In this document: positions 1 to 12,462 of the stretch, piece by piece | Layout of the letters: each line of letters starts with the position of its first letter | Position numbering within the stretch: position 1 is the stretch's first letter | NCBI RefSeq assembly: GCF_030052815.1 | Contig: NC_079495.1 | Location: forward strand, 112,617,677 to 112,681,676 | Origin: Hevea brasiliensis | Taxonomy: Eukaryota > Streptophyta > Magnoliopsida > Malpighiales > Euphorbiaceae | Reading direction: 5' to 3' | DNA: 64,000 nucleotides | Notes under the pieces: generated by a model | What the model saw: only the letters and a program-made list of their open reading frames with translations | Databases searched by the model: none | Told to the model about the DNA's origin: nothing | Position numbers and translations under genes: made by a program

Positions 1-1320
1 TTATTCTTAAATTTAATGGAATTTCTAATTAAATAGGATTAAAAGAATTAAGACTATAAATAGGAGAATGGTAAAAAGGTTATTTGACTTTCAGCCCATA
101 GAGTGAATGTCTCTACCAATTGCTGAAAATTTGGCTTTGTTTATCGATGAGAGGCTCCTACCCATTGCAATCCCATGAAGGGAAAAAGTCTTTAGCCTAA
201 GGTAGAGAAAAAACATAAAATTCAAGAAGAAAGAATTCTTATTCATTGGTGAGAGGGCTTTTGCCCATATAATTGAATACACCATCTAGTGTAGTAAATA
301 TAGTGTGTTATATATAAAAGAAACTAATTAATGTATTTAATATAAACAATTTGTAATGGGATTTCTTAAGTGCAATTGGGATGATTGGTAGTGAAGGAAA
401 TAAGAATTGGATCACCCATGATAGGTTAATCTAAATTACATGTAATTAGTTACCTATGTAACCTTTGGCCAAAGGTGGCCATATCTTCTATGAACAAATC
501 AAGAGTTGCAACCTTTTATTGCAAATAAATATATACAAGTTCAAATGGCCGTTGCCTTTGAGCGGTTACAAAACATATAATAACAAAGTGACAAAAACGT
601 GTGGTTACTTTCGCGAGAAAACAGTGACCAAAATGAAAATTTTTACTTGGCCCTTTATCTTTGTAAATTCTCTTAAATTCAACAATGGTGTCCACCATTT
701 ATTTTTTCCAAATAAGATATATACTTAGACTATGGATTAATGTTTTAATTCATGTTAATAACATATAATTAATTCAAATAGTAGTGAAACAAATATGATA
801 AAGATCTTAGTGTTGCATGAATAAGGGTTAGGTTAGTACCCGTATATTGAATCCATGTGCTGCGTGTTTATAATTTTTCTTAAGTAGTATAGTTTAAAGC
901 TTTTAATTGATGATTATTTTATTAATATAATGGAAGATGACATACCTGTACGTCATTGATAGTGAAAAATGACATGCTCATGGATATAGTCTCATATGAA
1001 GAGGATAAACAAAGTAAATATTGATGTTTTATATATTTATTTTATTTTTTTTAATTTACACGCTTTTACGGTATACAATAATATCAAACATATATTTAGA
1101 ACTACAAATATCAATATTTATTCAATAAACTTACATTATTATATTAATTAAAAAGTATGCTTCAATATGTAATGGATTTAACCAACATGTAGATTCCAGC
1201 AAATCGGATGCTAGCAGCACTAGCAGTGAGACACATGTAATTGAATGTGCAAAGAGCTTCACTAGCTTCTTCTCATATTGGGTTGACTAGAAAAATATTC
1301 AAGAACTGTGAAAATGTAAA
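1..1320. other. AT-rich intergenic sequence, nothing recognised
   Basis: No coding frame with recognisable similarity, RNA gene or clear transposon terminus was found here. The short open frames are AT-rich with biased composition and look like chance. The segment at about 90-300 reads like decayed repeat DNA, but no TG/CA ends or target duplication could be defined. Confidence 0.5.
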
Positions 1321-2035
1321 CAAACCATAAGAGTCCTGGATCAAAGGGGCTTGACACCACGAAGAAGCATCTGGATGCAGTGGGCCATAATCTGGGGAAT
1401 TGTACTATAGAGCTGCAGAAACGCAAATGTTATCAAAACTAACGATGGCACTGAATAAATAAAAGAAGGATATAAAAGCAAATTGTTGAGAGAAGAATAG
1501 AAAGAACCAAAAGAAAGTGAAATCATCTCTCACTGGAGAGATTACCTTGGTTCGCATAAATTGGTTTCCTATATAGATGTTGAATCCCCATTACTGAACA
1601 ATCAATCAATCCAACAGCATTAAAAGCTCGTCCCGTGTCACCCCTTACTCCATATTTCACCCATGAATGAAAATGCGCCATATCAGGCTCCCAACAATTG
1701 CCCTATTCTGCAATTCTTAAAAATTTTTAGTATATATATATATAAAGAAAAATAAAACAAAGGAGAAAAAAACTTACTGAAAATGTCTTTGGTGCAGAGG
1801 CTTCAACTGGAATCTAATACTCCTAGTCCGGAACATGCAATACAAGCCATATATAACAGGGAAAGGTATATGCTAATAAGCACCGAAGTGACGACCTTGA
1901 GAGAGTTTGATAAAGATATAGCTCAGCAGAAAAAATATTTAATTCATGCAGCTGCAAATTTGCATGTACAAAGAACAGAGAGTAACCTGAAGCTAATAAG
2001 AGTATGCTAATAAGAGTCTTAGCAAAATGGTGCAT
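1320..2035 (-). pseudogene. heparan-alpha-glucosaminide N-acetyltransferase-like pseudogene fragment
   Basis: Read on the minus strand, three exon-like blocks match the plant HGSNAT-like (DUF1624/DUF5009) membrane acetyltransferase family. Block 1 (about 2035-1778) contains a degraded YLSLLYGLYVPDWEYQIP-type segment and ends at a GTAAGT donor (1773-1777). Block 2 (about 1707-1547) follows a TTGCAG acceptor after a 70-bp intron and encodes VKYGVRGDTGRAFNAVGLID and then GIQHLYRKPIYA. Block 3 (about 1412-1320) carries NSPDYGPLHPDASSWCQAP. The gene is broken: TAG codons replace the Trp and Gln of the VPDWEYQ region, one base is lost just before NSPDYG, and another is lost at the QAPF/D position. 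Family members are multi-pass endomembrane proteins of more than 400 residues, so only the middle is present. The upstream part was probably separated by the Copia insertion at about 2.1-2.3 kb. Family assignment rests on recalled conserved motifs; the exon edges are inferred. Confidence 0.72.
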
Positions 2036-2128
2036 GCAAGAAGGAGGTTAAATGAAACGGGACGTAGCATCAATATAAACAAGACTCTCAGGATCTCAGC
2101 TCATGCAAAAAATGTGTACAGTGAGAAA

Positions 2129-2315
2129 TTGTTAGTCTGTTATTCTTTGGCGGGTTTGTTTAGTGCTAAGCTGTATAAAGTTAGTTTTAGTAGATTTCAG
2201 AAATTTTTTTTTTACATAAGAACAATTTGTACGGTATTCATAGCAATGAGAAATAAATATTTTCATTCTTAACACCTGCTTTTCATGATTTAGTTTTTTC
2301 TTTCATATTTGATCA
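2129..2315 (+). mobile_element. candidate 5' LTR of Copia element E1
   Basis: The right edge is well supported: the sequence ends ...TTTGATCA and is followed directly by a primer-binding site. The left edge at a TGTTAG is a guess, because the matching 3' LTR lies outside the window. An AAATAAA-like stretch near 2250 could serve as polyadenylation signal. Confidence 0.35.
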
Positions 2316-2329
2316 TGGTATCAGAGCCA
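2316..2329 (+). promoter_or_regulatory. primer-binding site of Copia E1 (tRNA-Met type)
   Basis: TGGTATCAGAGCC matches the complement of the initiator tRNA-Met 3' end used by most plant Copia elements. It sits immediately after the LTR end and about 80 bp before the gag start codon. Confidence 0.9.
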
Positions 2330-2397
2330 TAGATCCCTTCTCTATGATTATCCATTAGTTTCTTTCACTTTTTGGATAATATCTAAAGATTGTTGTA

Positions 2398-3516
2398 ATG
2401 GCTGATCCATTAACTTCAAGGAAGGGCAAACATCAAGATCAAATGGCACTGCAGAATTTTGATCATCCAGGAATGTCTCTTGTAAGTATCCCTCTTACTG
2501 GTTGCAATTACTTAGCATGGAGTCAATCAATGCTAATTGCCTTGAGAGCCAAAGACAAACTTGGCTTCATCAATGGCAAATGTGAAATACCCAAAGATGA
2601 TTATGAGGAATCTAAGAAATGGTTGAAGGTTGATCGTATGGTTATATCTTGGATTCTTAATTCCATCTCTAAAGAAATAGTTGAGGTTTTTTTGTATGTG
2701 ACTTCTGCTAAAAATCTTTGGGATGAATTAGCTCAAAGATTTGGTGAGAGCAATGGTCCTCGGCTGCATCAATTAAATAGAGAAATTTGTTCCTTAAGTT
2801 AGGGAAATATGTCTATTACAGTTTACTTCACCAAAATGAAGAAGTTGTGGGATGAAATAGCATGTCTCAAGCCATATCCAACTTGTGAATGTGGTGCTTC
2901 GAAAGCAATTGCAGATATTGAGAATGATACCAAGTTAATGCAATTTCTTAAGGGTTTAAACAACTATTATGATCATGTTAGAAATCAAATCTTATTGATG
3001 GACCCATTTCCATCAATAAGCAAGGCTTATTCTATGACTTTAAGTGTTGAAATGCAGAGAGAGATCAATTCTTTCATTCATGACGGCAATGAATCCTCAA
3101 TGGCTATGCTGGCTAAAGGTTTGAATTATAAGAAAGAATCTACTGGAAATAGAAAACAATACAAGAAGAGGGAGCAGAGTAAGAAGGATGACAAATATTA
3201 TTAATATTATAAATCTCGTGGACATATCAAAGAAATTTGTTTCAAATTAAATGGTTATCCTGAGCGGTTTAAACAAAGGAAAGCCAAACAGTCAGCAAAT
3301 TCAATTGATACAGCCACAAAGTACAATCCATTATCTGATCATGTTGATGTTGCTAAACAACTTGAGGAATGGAATACAATTAGTATAACCAATCTTGTTC
3401 AGTAGGAAGTTATGAAGATGCTAAAAGGTAAAATGGTTCATGAAGCAGGATGTGTTGGATTTTCAGGTAATGGATCTGTTCCCTCTCCTATTGGTAAATG
3501 TTCAAATGAATAAGGA
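2398..3516 (+). pseudogene. Copia E1 gag (nucleocapsid) with premature stops
   Basis: The frame opens at ATG 2398. It shows the plant Copia gag N-terminus (residues about 30-60: YLAWSQSMLIALRAKDKLGF) and a UBN2-type region (ISWILNSISKEI, LWDELAQRFGE). After an in-frame TAG at 2800-2802 it continues with TVYFTKMKKLWDEI and LKGLNNYYDHVRNQIL to a TAA at 3202-3204. Just downstream, YYKSRGHIKEICFKLNGYP is a CCHC zinc knuckle whose first cysteine(s) are gone. Further stops lie at about 3403 (TAG) and 3511 (TAA). Gag packages the element RNA; this copy cannot make a full product. Several stops are explained by C-to-T change at a Gln codon. It is the start of one gag-pol frame interrupted downstream by insertions. 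Confidence 0.88.
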
Positions 3517-3718
3517 ATGTGGATTGTGGATAGTGGAGCAACAACACACATGTGTTCTGATCACACACTTTTTGACATAATTCACCTTGTACATTCTTTA
3601 AATATTGTTTCTCTACCAGATGGTACCACCAAACAAATCACCCATGTAGGCCTCATTACCTTGCATCCACTCCTAAAATTACAAAATGTTTTTCTTATTC
3701 CTGGTTTCAAGTATAATT
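3517..3718 (+). pseudogene. Copia E1 aspartic protease, interrupted by solo LTR A
   Basis: MWIVDSGATTHMCSD is the classic Copia retropepsin active site (DSGAT). The domain continues through NVFLIPGFKYNL and is then cut at 3718 by solo LTR A. Reading resumes at 7423 after the TAATT duplication with the expected continuation (LISKL, then after a frame change LQDLWTKRLIAIGKLDKGLY). This confirms a clean insertion into an existing gag-pol gene. Confidence 0.88.
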
Positions 3719-6700
3719 TGTCACACCTTACCCCTCTGTAAGGCATAACATGATCCCGTAGAATACCTAATGAACTACCAAACTTCACCTACCAATAACT
3801 CATTAAGTACCCCACAAGGGATTTTAAACAATTTTCTTACTTTTGACAAGTGGTGAGCATTTTCTAATAGGTATTTAAAACATATGATTAAAAGTAAATC
3901 TAATTAATATTTTTGGTCTATTTTAGTTTTCCGCAAATTTTATAAAAATTTTGACAGAGTTCTGTCTGTATTTTGAGAAACCAGTTCTTTAAATACCTGT
4001 AAAAAGCACTTCTAAAAGTTTTTCTTAACCACTACTTCGATTTCACAATCAAACTCAATCAATTTCACAATCATTTCAATAAATTTCTCAAGTTCAAAAT
4101 TCAATAATCCTCAGCATACTAGCAATGCATTTCATTTAAATTAAATAAAATAGTTGTACTCATATTTCATTAGAGACAACACAATTTATGTACATTCTTA
4201 CAAAATTTACATCAAAAGAAATACAAACTAAACTTTATTACAAACTTCATACAAATTTTTGTACAAGCTGCTCAAGATCCATTTGCACGTCCATACATTT
4301 ATATGCAATACATACATGAAAAGAAATATTTACAATTAGGGTATAAATTATACCCGAAGACTTTAAGCTGATAGCTCCTCACACCTCAAGAAATTTCACC
4401 ACGCTTCCTTTAGTCTCTCAGATCTGCATGATAAAGAATAAGCCATCGCTGAGTACTAGGACTCAGTGGTGCACAACATACTAAAATAATCTTTATGCAG
4501 AATATAATCACATTTATTCAAAAATTTGACTAAACATAAGCATTAAACACAAAACATGAATTATGAAATTTTAATGCAAACCAAGTTCATTTCGAAGTAT
4601 CAAAATACATTTCATAAAACCCACAGTTACATCATGCCATTCGAAACAAATAGAATCTCAATAGCCAGAGGCTAAAGAGAAATCACATCACAAGGCAAGC
4701 TAGCTGAAATATATGGATATCCATTCACATCCTCTTCTACTGGCACACCTCAACACTTCTCCAGAGAAGGAATCAAAATTCGAAACTAATTACCTTCACT
4801 AGTAGTGCTAGTGAGGTGTTCAAATATATGGTCATGACACTGTGGTTTCAAAACTTATCTTAACAATTTGCTAAACATTGTCATTTCAATATACATAATA
4901 ACTTTCAACAATTTAAATAAAAACATCATAAGAATGCCATAATTCAATATTTCACATTATTCAAAATAGTATGCAAAAGATGATTATAAAAAGTATACGT
5001 TGTGCACAAACCTCAAGCGAGTCGCCTCTTGGCCTTGACTCGGTTCCTCGGGTTTTTTTCCGGTATTCTTTTCAACTGAAACACACAATTTTACAATGTT
5101 TTAGTACTAGAACTTAACATAAATCCCAAAATAAATTTAGCTTCACATTTACCTAGTTCTAACGTGTTAAATTCGACGTTCTCGAAATTTTTGTGTTTCG
5201 GGTTACTATTCACTATACTATTCAAGTCAAATAATTGACTTTCTAAGGCTTAATAGGTATGGGAACTCTAACTTCACCCACATACCACATTTTGGTCACT
5301 AAACTTGTTGGTTTTGGTTGTTTACTCAAATCCTAAGTCTTTTAGGCAAATTTGGTAATTTCAGTTTTGGAGTCCTAAGTTGCACTGTTCCATTGGTCAC
5401 TTTATTGTTGGAATTTGGCAAAACTTTCTTCATAAAAAATGTTCCCCATTGTCTTAAGTTTATTCTCCTTTTTGAATCACCCCAATTGGAGTTTTGTAGC
5501 TCAAGGTATAGCCAAAATACGATCGCTCACGTGCAATCGCTCATGCTGCAAATTTTGGTTCTGGCAGATTTTCGATCCAACTTCGTTCAATAATTTGATC
5601 AAGTTAAGTCCATAATTTGGTCTAATTTCCTTCATAAGAAATGTTATACTATGTCTTAGGTTTCCATCGGTTCAATATTCACCTAAATCGGAGTTTTCTA
5701 GAGAGAGTTATAGCCATTGAAACTTTACTGTTCAAATGGCAATTCTGCAGTTTTGCAGGTTCAGTAACTCAACTTTGCTCAATAATTTGATTAGGTTAAT
5801 GGCATAATTTGGGTTGGTGTTCTTCATGAAAGTTTTAGATCTATATCTTATCTAATCACTGGTAAAATTTCAGGTCATTTTGACCTTCCTAGCTCGAGTT
5901 ATGACCAAATGAATAATTACTGTTCATTTAGTCAGTTTGTGCAGTGGCAGACTGCTCTTAACCAACTTTGGTCAATTGGTTCACTAGGTTTTGGTCTGTT
6001 TTTGGGCATGGTTCCTTAACGAAAATTGTGTCATTTTATGTCTATTTTCATCCCCAATTGGTGGCATATCAATTGGACTTGTAAAATTTCCGTTTTGGTC
6101 TTTCAAAGTTGGCTTGGTCATGCTGCCAGCAGCATGACCATTTACCCTATGAATTTGACTTTCATTCTAACAATTCCCACACATCTCCTTTCGTCATTAT
6201 TGACCATTTTTTCACTTCACAATAGGTCAAAGTCATCATTTATGTATTTCTCCAAAATTTGCCTCAAAACCCTAGGCCTCCAAACCCTAATCTCACTACT
6301 TAATTACCATTAGTAATTTCAAAGTTCCAATCTATAATCATTCAACTAATTAAGACTTTTAAACTCATTCTAATGCATCAAACCATACAATTTATGTTCC
6401 TTCTTCAAGCTGGCCAAAATTCAGCAATGGTCCTTCCCCCATATTTTTATCTCATTTCATTAATTCTAAGCTCATTTCAACCATTACATATGCATTTAAA
6501 ATGGAAAAATAACAAGTTAGCATACTAACCTCAACTATAATGCCAATTCTTCAATTTCTCTCCTCCTTTCTTCTTTCTTTCTTATTCTTAAGTTGAGATT
6601 GCAAGGTCTAGTAAAGTTTTTAGGGGATTTATTAAGGTTGAGTGGAGGAATTAAAGCTTAAGTGCAAGCTTTAATGGAGAATTTTCATGGGGGAAGTGTG

Positions 6701-7422
6701 GAGATGGTGAGGCGGCAACCAAGGGAGAAGAAGAGTGATTTTTCTAATTTTTTTTTCTTTTGTTTTCTTTTATTTATTTTGCTATGGAAGACCATAAAAA
6801 TCTAATTTAATAAATAATTTAATTGATTCTTTTATGACATCATGCATGAGGTCATGCATGATGTCATCACCTTTTTACTTTTTCATTTTCCTCTTTTTTT
6901 TTTTCTATTTTTCTATTAGTTCTTTAATTTAATTCTCGATTCCAAAATTTTCTTTTCTCCGATTTTATTTGACAGTTAGGTCAGGAGTCAGCTCTCAGGG
7001 TCAATTGACCAAATTGCCCCTCGCCGGTTCATCCCGGTTTGCAAATAATTCCATATTTCTTCCGGCTCCCTGACCTAATTATTTGACTGGCTTAACAGTT
7101 CTTTTTCGTGATTTTCTCTTGTCCACTGTGTTCATAAGGGTCGTAAGGACCGCAGCGTCACTTTTTACTGTTAGAAATTTGAGTTTAAAATGACTTCGCA
7201 GTCATTCCCGAAAAGGTCACCCATCGCTGTGACTCTCGGCTCATTTAACTTCTTCTGTTCTGTTTTTCTTGTTTATACTTAACTAATTGAACATTACTAA
7301 TTATTTGTGTTTATGGTTTATCTAGTTGTCTTAAGTGTGGTTCTAATCCCCTTAATTGTCCGGACCGACACCGGTCACCGGAACAGTGAAATATACCAGG
7401 CTATACAAATAGGGGTGTTACA
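3719..7422 (-). mobile_element. solo LTR A (Ty3/Gypsy-type, 3.7 kb), minus orientation
   Basis: Boundaries are exact: it begins TGTCACACC and ends GGGGTGTTACA on the plus strand, so on the minus strand it runs TGTAACACCCC...GGTGTGACA. It is flanked by the 5-bp duplication TAATT (3714-3718 and 7423-7427). There is no coding sequence, internal region or second LTR, so a solo LTR is the best reading. Copies B and F are the same family. Inside are diverged ~180-bp modules (about 5330-6120), the conserved hairpin at 4449-4466 and a second hairpin at 4339-4355. The length is large for an LTR, but element C shows that related families here have LTRs above 4 kb. Confidence 0.87.
4339..4466 (-). promoter_or_regulatory. 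conserved double hairpin and putative 3' splice site in LTR A
   Basis: On the minus strand, GCACCA is followed by the stem CTGAGT/ACTCAG (4449-4466), then a pyrimidine-rich run ending TCATGCAG, then a near-perfect palindrome GGGTATAA-N-TTATACCC (4339-4355). The same order appears in copies B and F. The role is inferred; it could be an RNA structure near the end of the LTR transcript. Confidence 0.55.
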
Positions 7423-8214
7423 TAATTTATTGTTAATAAGCTAACTTGCAAAAGAATCACATATTATTGTTCTATTTTCTCACTCGCATTGTTATCTGCA
7501 AGACCTATGGACTAAAAGGTTAATTGCTATTGGAAAGTTGGATAAAGGGTTGTACAAGTTGTCCTCAGAGTCTTTTTCATTTCCAGATAATGTCACAGTA
7601 CCTAGTTTGTCTATGAACCATTACTCAAATGTTAATTCTTGTACTGCTGATAAATTTGTAAATAGCAATAAAACTAGTTCCTTTTTGTGGCATACAAGAC
7701 TAGGACATGCCTCTGAGCCCACACTTGTACATGTTTCTGATATTCAATCTAATCTAGCTCATTTTGTCTGTGATATTTGTCCTTTAGCTAAACAACAAAG
7801 AATGCCCTTTCCTAAAAGCACCATTTTTACCGTTGATAGCTTTCAATTTTTACACATGGACTTGTGGGGACCCTATAAAATTAAATCCCTTCAAGGTGCA
7901 TCATATTTCTTAACCATAGTAGATGACTATAGTAGAACCACCTGGACTTTTTTACTTGAAGATAAAACACAAGTGTCTTCTACCATAACCAATTTCCTCC
8001 AACTCATACATAATCATTTCAATTCTTCAGTCAAATTTATCAGAACAGATAATGGTTCTAAGTTTGTAAATTCTGAGTGTAACCAATTATTTCATAAAAA
8101 AGGAATTATACACCAAAGGTCATGCACTTATACACCTTAACAAAATAGTGTTGTTGAGAGAAAACATAAACATTTAATTCAAATAGCAAGAGCCCTCTTA
8201 TTTCAATCTGGTCT
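7423..8214 (+). pseudogene. Copia E1 integrase (N-terminal zinc and catalytic domains)
   Basis: After solo LTR A the pol frame resumes. The segment 7538-8140 shows the integrase HHCC finger (FLWHTRLGHAS ... CDICPLAKQQ), then catalytic-core landmarks HMDLWGPYK, IVDDYSRTTWTF and IRTDNGSKF. After a TAA at 8138-8140, where family members have Gln (TPQQN), the frame continues with SVVERKHKHL, the region of the catalytic Glu. Integrase inserts the cDNA into the genome. The frame is cut at 8214 by element C and resumes at 20433. Confidence 0.9.
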
Positions 8215-10170
8215 TGTAACATCCTCATTTTCGTAGTTTGTACGTCATACTGTTTCGATGGCTAATGTCTGTCCCGAAAAGTCGAAATGTCTAGAACTAC
8301 ACTTCGGTGATAGTAAACATGCATAAAATGATGAAATAAATAAAAATAAAATACAAGAAAAATTAAAGAAAAATAAAAGAGAGAAAATGAAACTAGGTTA
8401 AACGAGCCGAACCCGTAGCGATGGGTGACCGCACCAGGAAGTTACGGCAATGACTGCTGACTAGCCCTAGACCGTGGGAACTCAGGAGAATATTTAATTA
8501 AAGGTCTACTGAGGTGTAATTGACATTGAAAATATCAAAGAAAAATTAATAAGTTAGTATAAATGAAAAACGAAAATTTAAGAAATCTACAGATAAGGAG
8601 TAAATCTACAAAGACTAAAAAAGTCCGAATTTAACTCGAAGAGGGGCATTTTGGTCATTTGACATTTAGAGTTGCCTTTTGACCTAAATGTCCATTAAAA
8701 ATAAGTAGTATTAAATTTTGGGAACCCCATGAAAAAGGAAATTAAATGTATAATAAAAATTAGGGAAAATATGGGGTTTAATTTAAATATTACATAGTTT
8801 AATTATTATATTAGTAAACTTTACTTAGTGGACACTAAGTGGCACTATATAAAGACACCTAAGGAGCAGAATTTTCCCACTCACTTCATCACTTTCATCA
8901 AGCTCCTCTCCCATGGCCGAATTGAAGCTCTCAAGTGTCCTCCATGGACGTCCATGAAGCAAGCTCCATTTCCCTACCTTTAAGCTATTATTTCTTCAAA
9001 CTCCCTTCATGAAAAATGATCCTTGCACCATGGGCAACATATAGGCAGCAAAAAGGAGAGGAAATTCCAAGGATTTTTCAAGCTCCAGTTAAGGTTAGTG
9101 CTAGTTTTTCTTCCCTTGCTTAATTAAAGTTTGTATTAAGGTTATGGTGAGTAGTTTGGTTGAAAAATTTAAGGAATTGAGTGAGTATTTGGTGTGTGTA
9201 ATTCTTGGCAGCCATGAAAAGGGAAGTTAAGTGAATTATTCTTATATGCAATTGATGGTCTTTGATGGGAATTAGTGTGGATTAAAGTAATTTGTGATGC
9301 TAGTAATTTAATCTCATGTGTAACTTGTGATTGAGCTTTTAAAATGGGGATTTGTATTGTTGCTTCATTTTAGGCAACCATGAGAACAAGGGAGATTAAT
9401 TATCTCATGAATTTAATTGATGTTTTGGGATGTTGATAAGTAAGCAAATGAGGGTTACACTTGGATTGATGAAAATACTTGTGCTAGAAATTGATTGAAT
9501 GTGAATTGTTGAATTAGAACATTTGAATTAAGGATTTAAAAGTGGGACTTTGATGCTTTAGTAAACTGCCATGTTAGGCAGCCTTAAATATCATGAATTT
9601 GTGTGTGAGTTTATGAAATTTATTAATGAAATATGATGGTGTTGAATGGTGAGCAGTTTGTGTAATTGCCATGGAAGTGTATGTGTAATATAAGTATTGA
9701 TGTACATTGAATTTGGGTTGAAGTAAATGTTAAACATTAATGGTGTATTGTGTGCATTGAGGACTTGAGTGTTCTGCCCAAAATGCTTGCTAGAATTGTG
9801 TACAATATATATAAAAGTGCCATGATTAAATGTTGAAGTATTGGGAGGTGGAGGATTGTCAAAATTGGAAGTGTGATGTTCAAATGCAGGTTGTGTATGT
9901 TGGCAGTACCTAAATTAGGTCATAAGTGCAAAACTGTGATCTCAATTGGTATGAGGCCAATGGGGGGTGAAACTAGACACCAAATAGGCCAACTTTCATG
10001 TAGAAATGTTGCTAAAATTCTGCCTAGAAACTGACCTTAAAAATGACCAAATTCGGAATGGCAACTTTGCAACCCAGATTTTTGACCATATGAACAGTAG
10101 TCATTAGGATGGCCATAACTCACTCAAAACAGGTCTAATTGACCTGAAATTTTTACCATGGATAGCTTAG

Positions 10171-10860
10171 ACATAAAGCTACAATTCTTATGAAGACACC
10201 AAAGCCCAGAAATGGCTAGAACTAAGTCAAATAGCTTGCACAATTTTAGGTACCAAAACTGCCAGAACTAAATTTGACCTAAAATTGATCAAATTTTACA
10301 TTAAAGGTGCAATCTGTCCAGCTTTAGTAAATTTACCATATCTTGGTCTGTACAACTCAGAATGACCTGAAATTTTGCCAAAAGTTCAATAAGACATAGA
10401 GCTACAATTCTTATGAAGACACCAAAGCCTAGAAATGTCCAGAACCAAGTCAAATAGCTTGCACAAGTTTGGGTACCAAAACTGCCAGAACTAAATGTGA
10501 CCTAAAATTGACCAAATTTTGCACTAAAGGTGCAATCTGTCCAATTTTAGTAAATTGACCATATCTTGGTCTATACAACTCAGAATGACCTGAAATTTTT
10601 CCAAAAGTTCAATAAGACATAGAGCTACAATTCTTATGAAGACACCAAAGCCCAAAAATGGTCAGAACCAAGTTAAATAGCTTGTACAAGTTTGGGTACC
10701 AAAACTGCCAGAACTAAATATGACCTAGAATTGACCAAATTTTGCACTAAAGGTGCAATCTGTCCAGCTTTAGTAAATTGACCATATCTTGGTCTATACA
10801 ACTTAGAATGACCTGAAATTTTGCCCAGAGTGCAATAAGACATAGAGTTACAATTTTGCT
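10171..10860 (+). repeat. 223-bp tandem repeat in 5' LTR of C (3 units plus partial)
   Basis: The landmark GACATA(G/A)AGCTACAATTC recurs at 10171, 10394 and 10617, and a truncated form at 10840, exactly 223 bp apart. The unit includes ATCTTGGTCTATACAACTC and CAAATAGCTTGCACAAG. The 3' LTR has one fewer unit. Confidence 0.9.
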
Positions 10861-11829
10861 TCTTTGACCAGAAGCTAAAAACTAAGAGAAATAGGACTTT
10901 AAGCTAGACCAATCTAGCACACAAAAATTGAGAATTTGATATTTACATACAATGATGCTTGAAGCAATTTGGCAATGAATACCAACTTGTAAAAATAGTA
11001 AATTGCACTATATTGAATTATGAATTGTGACATTTTGATGCTAGAATCAACTTATGCATGATGTATGAAAAGGTTAACATTTTCATTGACCAGTGAATTT
11101 TATAATGACCAGTAAACCTTAAAAATAAAGAAATAAATATTTAATCTTGTAATATGCCCTAGTTTGCCTAGTTGAATAGTTTGGATAGGTTGGCATGCCA
11201 ATAGGATTCTGACAGCTGTTCTGTAAATGGCTTTACGTCATATTGTGTTTTATAGCTTATTACTCCATACTATGATTTTAATAGTCTATGGCTATACAGA
11301 TTGTGTTATTATACTCGGCTTAATGCCTGATTGATTATATGGCTTTTTAGCCACACTGTTTGCACACCGGGAGATACTTTGTGATCGATAGTGTGACGGC
11401 CCAAGGTACTAGGTACCCAGTGCTAGTATATCTGTTTATCCAGTCTGGTCAGTGTATAGGCTACATGGGCAGTCAATTAAAACATTATTCAATTCAGGCA
11501 GCTAAGTTAAGTTAAGTATAATGAAATTTCAGTACAATTAAATTAAGTATTGAATGAATGAGTAAAAGAGATTAGTAAAAGAAACATAACAAAAATATAA
11601 ATTGCAGAACCGTAGAGACTTGAAATACAATACAGTTAGAATAATTTGTATACTGAGTAGTATTACTGAAAAGTTATAAACTAAGCACTTCCAAAGAGGA
11701 ACAAACTGGTATATAAGATCGTTGATACTAGAAATACCATACCAAATTAAATTGATTCATGAGTATCCAAATTATGATTTATTTCTTTCTTTATTTGTAT
11801 ATATTATTTCTTGTTATACTATTGCACCA

Positions 11830-11847
11830 CTAAGCAGAAATGCTTAG
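11830..11847 (+). promoter_or_regulatory. conserved LTR hairpin (5' LTR of C)
   Basis: GCACCA followed by CTAAGCA/TGCTTAG, a 7-bp perfect stem with a 4-nt loop. The same position in families A, B and F has CTGAG(T)/(A)CTCAG, so base changes keep pairing. Confidence 0.6.
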
Positions 11848-12462
11848 CGCGATGGAATTGCTTCCTCAAAAGAGTTCAAGATTGTCACCTCCTCGGCAAT
11901 GCATGTAGATAGGGCTCATTTTAAGCATGTTTTATAATCTGTACATTATAACTACTACTATTATTGTAATGTGAATTAGTAATTGTAATTTCATTTGTCT
12001 ATCCTGTACTTAATAAATTTATGTACTTAATTGGCAAATTTGTATAAGTTAATGAAATATAAGAATTCTGATATTTAAATTGATTATCTAATCATAATGA
12101 TTCTGAATGAGATTGAATTTGAGAAATTTTGAGACTGAATCTGAGTTTGAGAAACTGATGAGAATGCTTTGAGATAATCTGAGTTATGAATTTGGGCATA
12201 TATTGAAATTGTTTTTGGCACGTTTAGAAGAACTATTAGTCCAAATTACAGCCGGCACTCTGCCGGATTATCATTAAAATTTTTGAAATTTCCAAATTAA
12301 TTAAATTTTGATCAAAGTAAAAATAGCCTAAACTTTAAATAAAGTTTTTGAATAAATAAATCAAGAACTGTAATGAAATCAGATGAGATTAGGTGCTTCG
12401 GCACTCCGTGTGACACGCCTTGCTTGGCTACACTATCGATGGGTGAGGGGTGTTACATTTAG

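Larger units (their letters stand above)
8215..12457 (+). repeat. 5' LTR of element C (4243 bp)
   Basis: It starts TGTAACATCC and ends GTGTTACA, just before the primer-binding site. Compared with the 3' LTR it has one extra copy of a 223-bp tandem unit. It keeps ~395 bp (about 11377-11771) that the 3' LTR lost, and it lacks a ~75-bp block present in the 3' LTR at about 19771-19845. These three differences account for the length difference once D is removed. A conserved hairpin lies at 11830-11847. No protein-coding frame is evident. Confidence 0.9.

Noticed and set aside
465..728. Open frame of 87 codons near the left edge
   Set aside because: AT-rich, no recognised motif, overlapped by an opposite-strand frame of similar size.
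2316..2329. Possible tRNA gene fragments at the primer-binding sites (also 12463 and 34705)
   Set aside because: Only the 3'-end complement is present directly after LTR ends; no cloverleaf or A/B boxes.
3719..7422. Possibility that A is a DNA transposon with inverted ends TGT(C/A)ACACC
   Set aside because: Short TG..CA inverted ends with a 5-bp duplication, and kinship to C with its LTRs, primer site and integrase, point to LTR origin.
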